From SB21 sp964415295 (GTDB taxonomy: Bacteria > CLD3 > SB21), in contig CAYPYN010000003.1 of assembly GCA_964415295.1 (NCBI GenBank), positions 310,001 to 374,000 of the forward strand: a stretch of DNA of 64,000 bases, read 5' to 3'. This document shows, in pieces, positions 62,301 to 64,000 of the stretch; the first letter of the stretch is position 1, and each line of letters starts with the position of its first letter. The translations under genes and the position numbers were made by a program. A model generated the notes under the pieces. The model made no database searches and had not been told where the DNA came from. It worked only from the letters and a program-made list of their open reading frames with translations.

Positions 62301-62520
62301 AGATCTCCTCAGCTATCTTAGCGGCAAGATAGGCGGTTCGCTCCGGTCCTTTGGACAGAATGGCGCCGGCGGTATCCGGGGCATCGTGGTAATGCACATC
62401 GAAATGAGGCGTGCGTATCGTGCGCCAGTTGAGTTCGCCGTGCGACCAGGATTCTGGCTGTGCGAACGTGACAGAAGTGATAGTCAATAGATATAGAAGG
62501 ACTAGTGTTAACAGACGCAT
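59350..62520 (-). CDS. Surface protein: HEFTH peptidase-like domain, beta-propeller and C-terminal beta-barrel
   Basis: 1056-residue exported protein. Signal peptide of about 20 residues ending TFAQ. Residues 25-300 form a gluzincin-like domain with HEFTHMI and a downstream Glu in PVWFAEGVAQY, so the zinc site looks complete. Residues 330-630 contain several TolB/PD40-type blades (PTFSPDGSKFTYLSN, ASWSPDGTKLVYAR, PAFSPDGRSIAAV, PSLSPDGRYLYYAS). The final 350 residues are BamA/Omp85-like barrel strands (FFGGGLTGLKGYSFYSLEGN, IFGGIYFGYGDAW). The order is typical of FCB genomes; function unknown. The GTG at 62550 lies inside the adjacent inverted repeat, so ATG 62520 is used. Confidence 0.87.
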   Translation of the reverse strand: MRLLTLVLLYLLTITSVTFAQPESWSHGELNWRTIRTPHFDVHYHDAPDTAGAILSKGPERTAYLAAKIAEEIYEPITRLYDHKPDRIHLIIRDTDDYSNGGAYYYDNKIEIWASSLDFELRGTHNWLRNVITHEFTHMISLQAAMKFSRKIPGFYVQYIAYEKERRQDVLRGFPNIIASYPIAGVALPVWFAEGVAQYQMKRYDYEFWDTHRDMILRDRAVSGQLLSLNAMGTFGKNSIGNESAYNSGYAFVSYIASRFGEESLEKICRYSGGVVTSFESAVKKATGRPLDSLYHDWRGQISKHYKEQTKTIQSNLSEGTILTEHSTGNFFPTFSPDGSKFTYLSNAGFDYLSQTSLYVYDITLKTSQKIISEADGPASWSPDGTKLVYARNLPNNKYHSQVNDIYVYDLKTKKEYRLTRTLRAFAPAFSPDGRSIAAVVNSDGTNNLILIGDIPTDPSQWSKEFDETQRARKDITVKKLTEYHDGRQIYRSVFSPDGKVIYFDTSTDDGRDIYVMELGSGDVRPVLDRPYDERSPSLSPDGRYLYYASDETGIYNIRRLDLQTQENELVTNVLGGAFYPSVSTDNKLLFTLYKDVAFTISKMDAPRPTDMSKAEYPGINANLLQTTESSYPQRWASYPKSYDDTKRPAYDSVFAYKTQFLDFSFLPLARIDYGTVKPGFYFYSSDVLSKSSFFGGAMVNADWDRDLFGIFEFSGFGPTLFLELYNLTRSRTFKENTDPANDPDPVYESIQKNIFELREVDAGVDLSVIKPRDIRLNFAHAESYVKISDQQEFSNGIMNSIPSTGFIKYYYANDFSAQWKYSSLKPFIDGEINPRGGRKWDIRYSYNLDNLIAGFAFNAGSGSYETLFDKNYHHRLEGNYTEFLKMPIRDHTLEVGFQGGFIPNKVDSFFNFFGGGLTGLKGYSFYSLEGNKLTLINTTYRFPIWRHIDSKAAHLYLDKIFGGIYFGYGDAWSKGVNFKRSVGGELRMEFYSFFVYPTRVTFNAAYGLDKFTTRGPIIYKMNESNDGVITTNQRVRNGKEWRYYLTILFGFTLFD

Positions 62521-62527
62521 AAGTTTT

Positions 62528-63011
62528 AACCACAGAGACACGGAGGTCACGGAGTTTTAATTGTTTTAATCTTTAGGTAATGCAGCGAATTTGTCGGTCA
62601 CCATTGACACTATTTGGTCTTTAATGTTTTCGCAATGAAAATTTATCAACAAGCCTTTGGGTTTTTCAGTGAGTTTCAAATAAGATAACAGTTGAGCTTT
62701 GTAAAGTGGAATCATTTGTTCTACTGCTTTCAACTCTACAATGATAATATTGTTGACAAGCACATCCAGCTTTAGACTTCCTCCAAGATCTTTTCCCTTA
62801 TATAGAACAGGCACATGTATTTGTGATTGAACTATAAGCCCGTGACTTCTAAGTTCATCTAAGAAACAAGATTCATAAACCGATTCCAATAAGCCGGGTC
62901 CAATATGCTTATGAACTTCTATGGCACATCCGATTATCTTATACGAAATGTCATTTATTGATTTCTGAGTTAGCATTTGTATTTTTCTGTGTTCTCCGTG
63001 TCTCCGTGGTT
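62528..63011. mobile_element. 484-bp unit with 26-bp terminal inverted repeats carrying a GxxExxY gene
   Basis: Left end AACCACAGAGACACGGAG... (62528-62553) and right end ...CTCCGTGTCTCCGTGGTT (62986-63011) are inverted copies with about four mismatches over 26 bases. They enclose the GxxExxY gene exactly and nothing else. No target-site duplication is visible, and there is no transposase, so movement would have to be helped in trans, or the repeats serve another purpose. Confidence 0.65.
62566..62976 (-). CDS. GxxExxY family protein
   Basis: 136-residue protein of the GxxExxY family. The name-giving motif is in IGPGLLESVYESCF, preceded by NDISYKIIGCAIEVHK; a PD-(D/E)XK-like pattern follows (LKLDVLVNNIIIVELKAVEQM), which suggests a nuclease-like fold, though activity is unproven. 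ATG 62976 gives the family-typical start; the longer frame runs back through the inverted repeat into the ATPase gene. Genes of this family are often found with 'ACCACGGAG'-type repeats in environmental genomes, as here. Confidence 0.85.
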   Translation of the reverse strand: MLTQKSINDISYKIIGCAIEVHKHIGPGLLESVYESCFLDELRSHGLIVQSQIHVPVLYKGKDLGGSLKLDVLVNNIIIVELKAVEQMIPLYKAQLLSYLKLTEKPKGLLINFHCENIKDQIVSMVTDKFAALPKD

Positions 63012-63016
63012 CGTAT

Positions 63017-64000
63017 TCATTTCCGCTTAAATCGGATCTCCAGCCATCCGTTATTATACACGGCGCTATCGGTCTTGAGCACAGACAGGGAATCAGGTAA
63101 CACAAATGACCGGATCTGGTTTCCAATGGAGACAACGAGTTCGTTCCCGCGGGTATTTACGCTGATATTATGATTTTCGACAAAAGGCGCCTTGATCGCA
63201 AATATTTTTTCTTTTTTTGATGAATAGATCCGTACGGGCTTTTCAGAATAGAATAGGGCCGCCGGATCGCTGGTTCGGTAAAGCCTGTTTCCGAGCTCCT
63301 CCAGCCTTGACAGGCCGATCACCTCATCCTGGAAATGGGGGATCTCCACCATGGGCAGTGGACTAAAGTTGTCGTAGATCATTTTCAAATTCTTTTGCTG
63401 TGTAGCGGCCCTCTCTTTGAAGTATCCCTGCAGGCCTTCTTTGGGTATGACACGGTTGATAATGATCTGATCGGTGATCATACCGAAAAGGTTGAGATAG
63501 GTCCATGCGCGCTGGGTTTCGTTGATCACCATTCTTTCCGGATTGAGGACCAGCCGTGTGGACGTAATGGTCTCCTGTTCGAAGAGCTTACGGATATCCA
63601 GGAGTTTTTCCAATACCAGTTCCCAAGAATGTGTGACCGATTCCGGCGCAACAACCGCCCTTAAGGATTTGGACATCTTGGATGCCGGCCGGATGACCGG
63701 GGAGACGATGTATTTTTCCAGATAACGCGTGATCTTGAGCGCCATCGATACGATCTGCGGCAGGCTGAGGAGGCGTAGACTTTCGCCCGTCGGCGCCATG
63801 TCGATGATCAGCGTATCGTAGTTGCCAGACTCATAGAACTCCTTGATCCGAAGAAGGCTGAACACATTATCCATTCCCGGAATGATGGCCAATTCACCGG
63901 CCATGGCATCGTCCGCACCGAGCGTCACGATCAATGAAGAAAGATAATCTTTGATATGGCCCCAATTGGTGTCCAATTCGTGAAAGGCATCGATCTCGAT
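63017..64000 (-). CDS. ArsA/GET3-family ATPase, C-terminal part
   Basis: Partial: the frame is open to the window edge at 64000 (IEIDAFHELDTNWGHIKDYL at the edge), so the N-terminal P-loop lies outside. The visible part has the ArsA switch-II-like segment YDTLIIDMAPTGESLRLLSLP and the late RVIPKEG. The last 90 residues, PVRIYSSKKEKIFAIKAPF to the end, form an Hsp20/alpha-crystallin-like beta domain (LVVSIGNQIRSFVLP, GWLEIRFKRK) found in some bacterial ArsA-like proteins. Role could be arsenite efflux or protein targeting; not resolvable here. Confidence 0.85.
   Translation of the reverse strand: MEIDAFHELDTNWGHIKDYLSSLIVTLGADDAMAGELAIIPGMDNVFSLLRIKEFYESGNYDTLIIDMAPTGESLRLLSLPQIVSMALKITRYLEKYIVSPVIRPASKMSKSLRAVVAPESVTHSWELVLEKLLDIRKLFEQETITSTRLVLNPERMVINETQRAWTYLNLFGMITDQIIINRVIPKEGLQGYFKERAATQQKNLKMIYDNFSPLPMVEIPHFQDEVIGLSRLEELGNRLYRTSDPAALFYSEKPVRIYSSKKEKIFAIKAPFVENHNISVNTRGNELVVSIGNQIRSFVLPDSLSVLKTDSAVYNNGWLEIRFKRK

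Noticed and set aside
62521..62550. GTG start at 62550 for the surface protease/propeller protein
   Set aside because: It falls inside the terminal inverted repeat of the GxxExxY unit; the ATG at 62520 directly precedes the signal peptide.
62528..63011. Target-site duplication around the GxxExxY unit
   Set aside because: Bases outside the two ends (left ...AAGTTTT, right CGTATTC...) do not match.

Overview
This window looks like a chromosomal segment of a Gram-negative bacterium of the FCB (Fibrobacterota-Chlorobiota-Bacteroidota) superphylum, probably a lineage outside classical Bacteroidota such as a Calditrichota-, KSB1- or Ignavibacteriota-like group. The evidence is the gene set: LpxB, Lgt and an ExbB-ExbD-ExbD-TonB operon show an outer membrane. 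A DUF2723 membrane protein, DUF4837 and DUF4159 proteins, a PorV/PorQ-like barrel, a HEFTH-peptidase/beta-propeller/barrel protein and a short primary sigma factor are typical of FCB genomes. The promoters I can see are sigma70-like (TTGNNN, 16-18 bp, TATAWT). No rRNA genes or taxonomic markers are present to name the lineage.

Layout. 1-14.6 kb, mostly plus strand: nucleoside transporter, an AsmA-like/transglycosylase fusion, a degenerate CPBP protein overlapping selA, a lipoprotein, fumC, the primary sigma factor, dgt-ybbR-tsaD, and the Exb/Ton operon, ending at a bidirectional terminator. 14.6-25.5 kb, minus strand: a CAT-anticodon tRNA, STAS protein with a helical partner, pgsA, DUF4837, a YbhN/LPG-synthase-like protein, DUF2723, rfbD, a GT2 glycosyltransferase, dnaB and a response regulator. 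The genes from dnaB down to the STAS protein are tightly packed and look like one or two operons for envelope building. 25.7-39.6 kb, plus strand: HEAT-repeat lipoprotein, UPF0182 protein, a second receiver-DHp protein, tldD, thioesterase, lgt, DUF4159, ccmC, PorV-like protein, a PH-like membrane protein, then a CHASE2 adenylate cyclase and a FecR/TPR protein. 39.7-43.9 kb: lpxB (minus), then a site-2 protease, a rhomboid and pyrF (plus).

43.9-59.3 kb is an accessory region bracketed by tRNA-Val(TAC) and tRNA-Asp(GTC). It carries an AraC-type regulator, a lipoprotein, a tail-fibre-like surface protein, a possible outer-membrane phospholipase, and a two-gene RHS locus. The second RHS protein ends, right after the RHS core, in an intact LytM/M23 peptidase domain and is followed by a small secreted protein that is a candidate immunity factor. 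Then come a SymE-like small protein, a J-domain protein, a protein with weak uracil-DNA-glycosylase-like motifs, and three copies of a roughly 200-bp nested palindromic repeat. 59.3-64 kb, minus strand: a large surface protease/propeller/barrel protein, a GxxExxY gene enclosed by 26-bp inverted repeats, and an ArsA/GET3-type ATPase running off the window.

The most interesting items are the RHS-LytM toxin candidate with its possible immunity gene, the palindromic repeat family (one copy has supplied the C-terminus of a gene), the GxxExxY unit with terminal inverted repeats, and the three tRNA promoters that share a CCGC discriminator.
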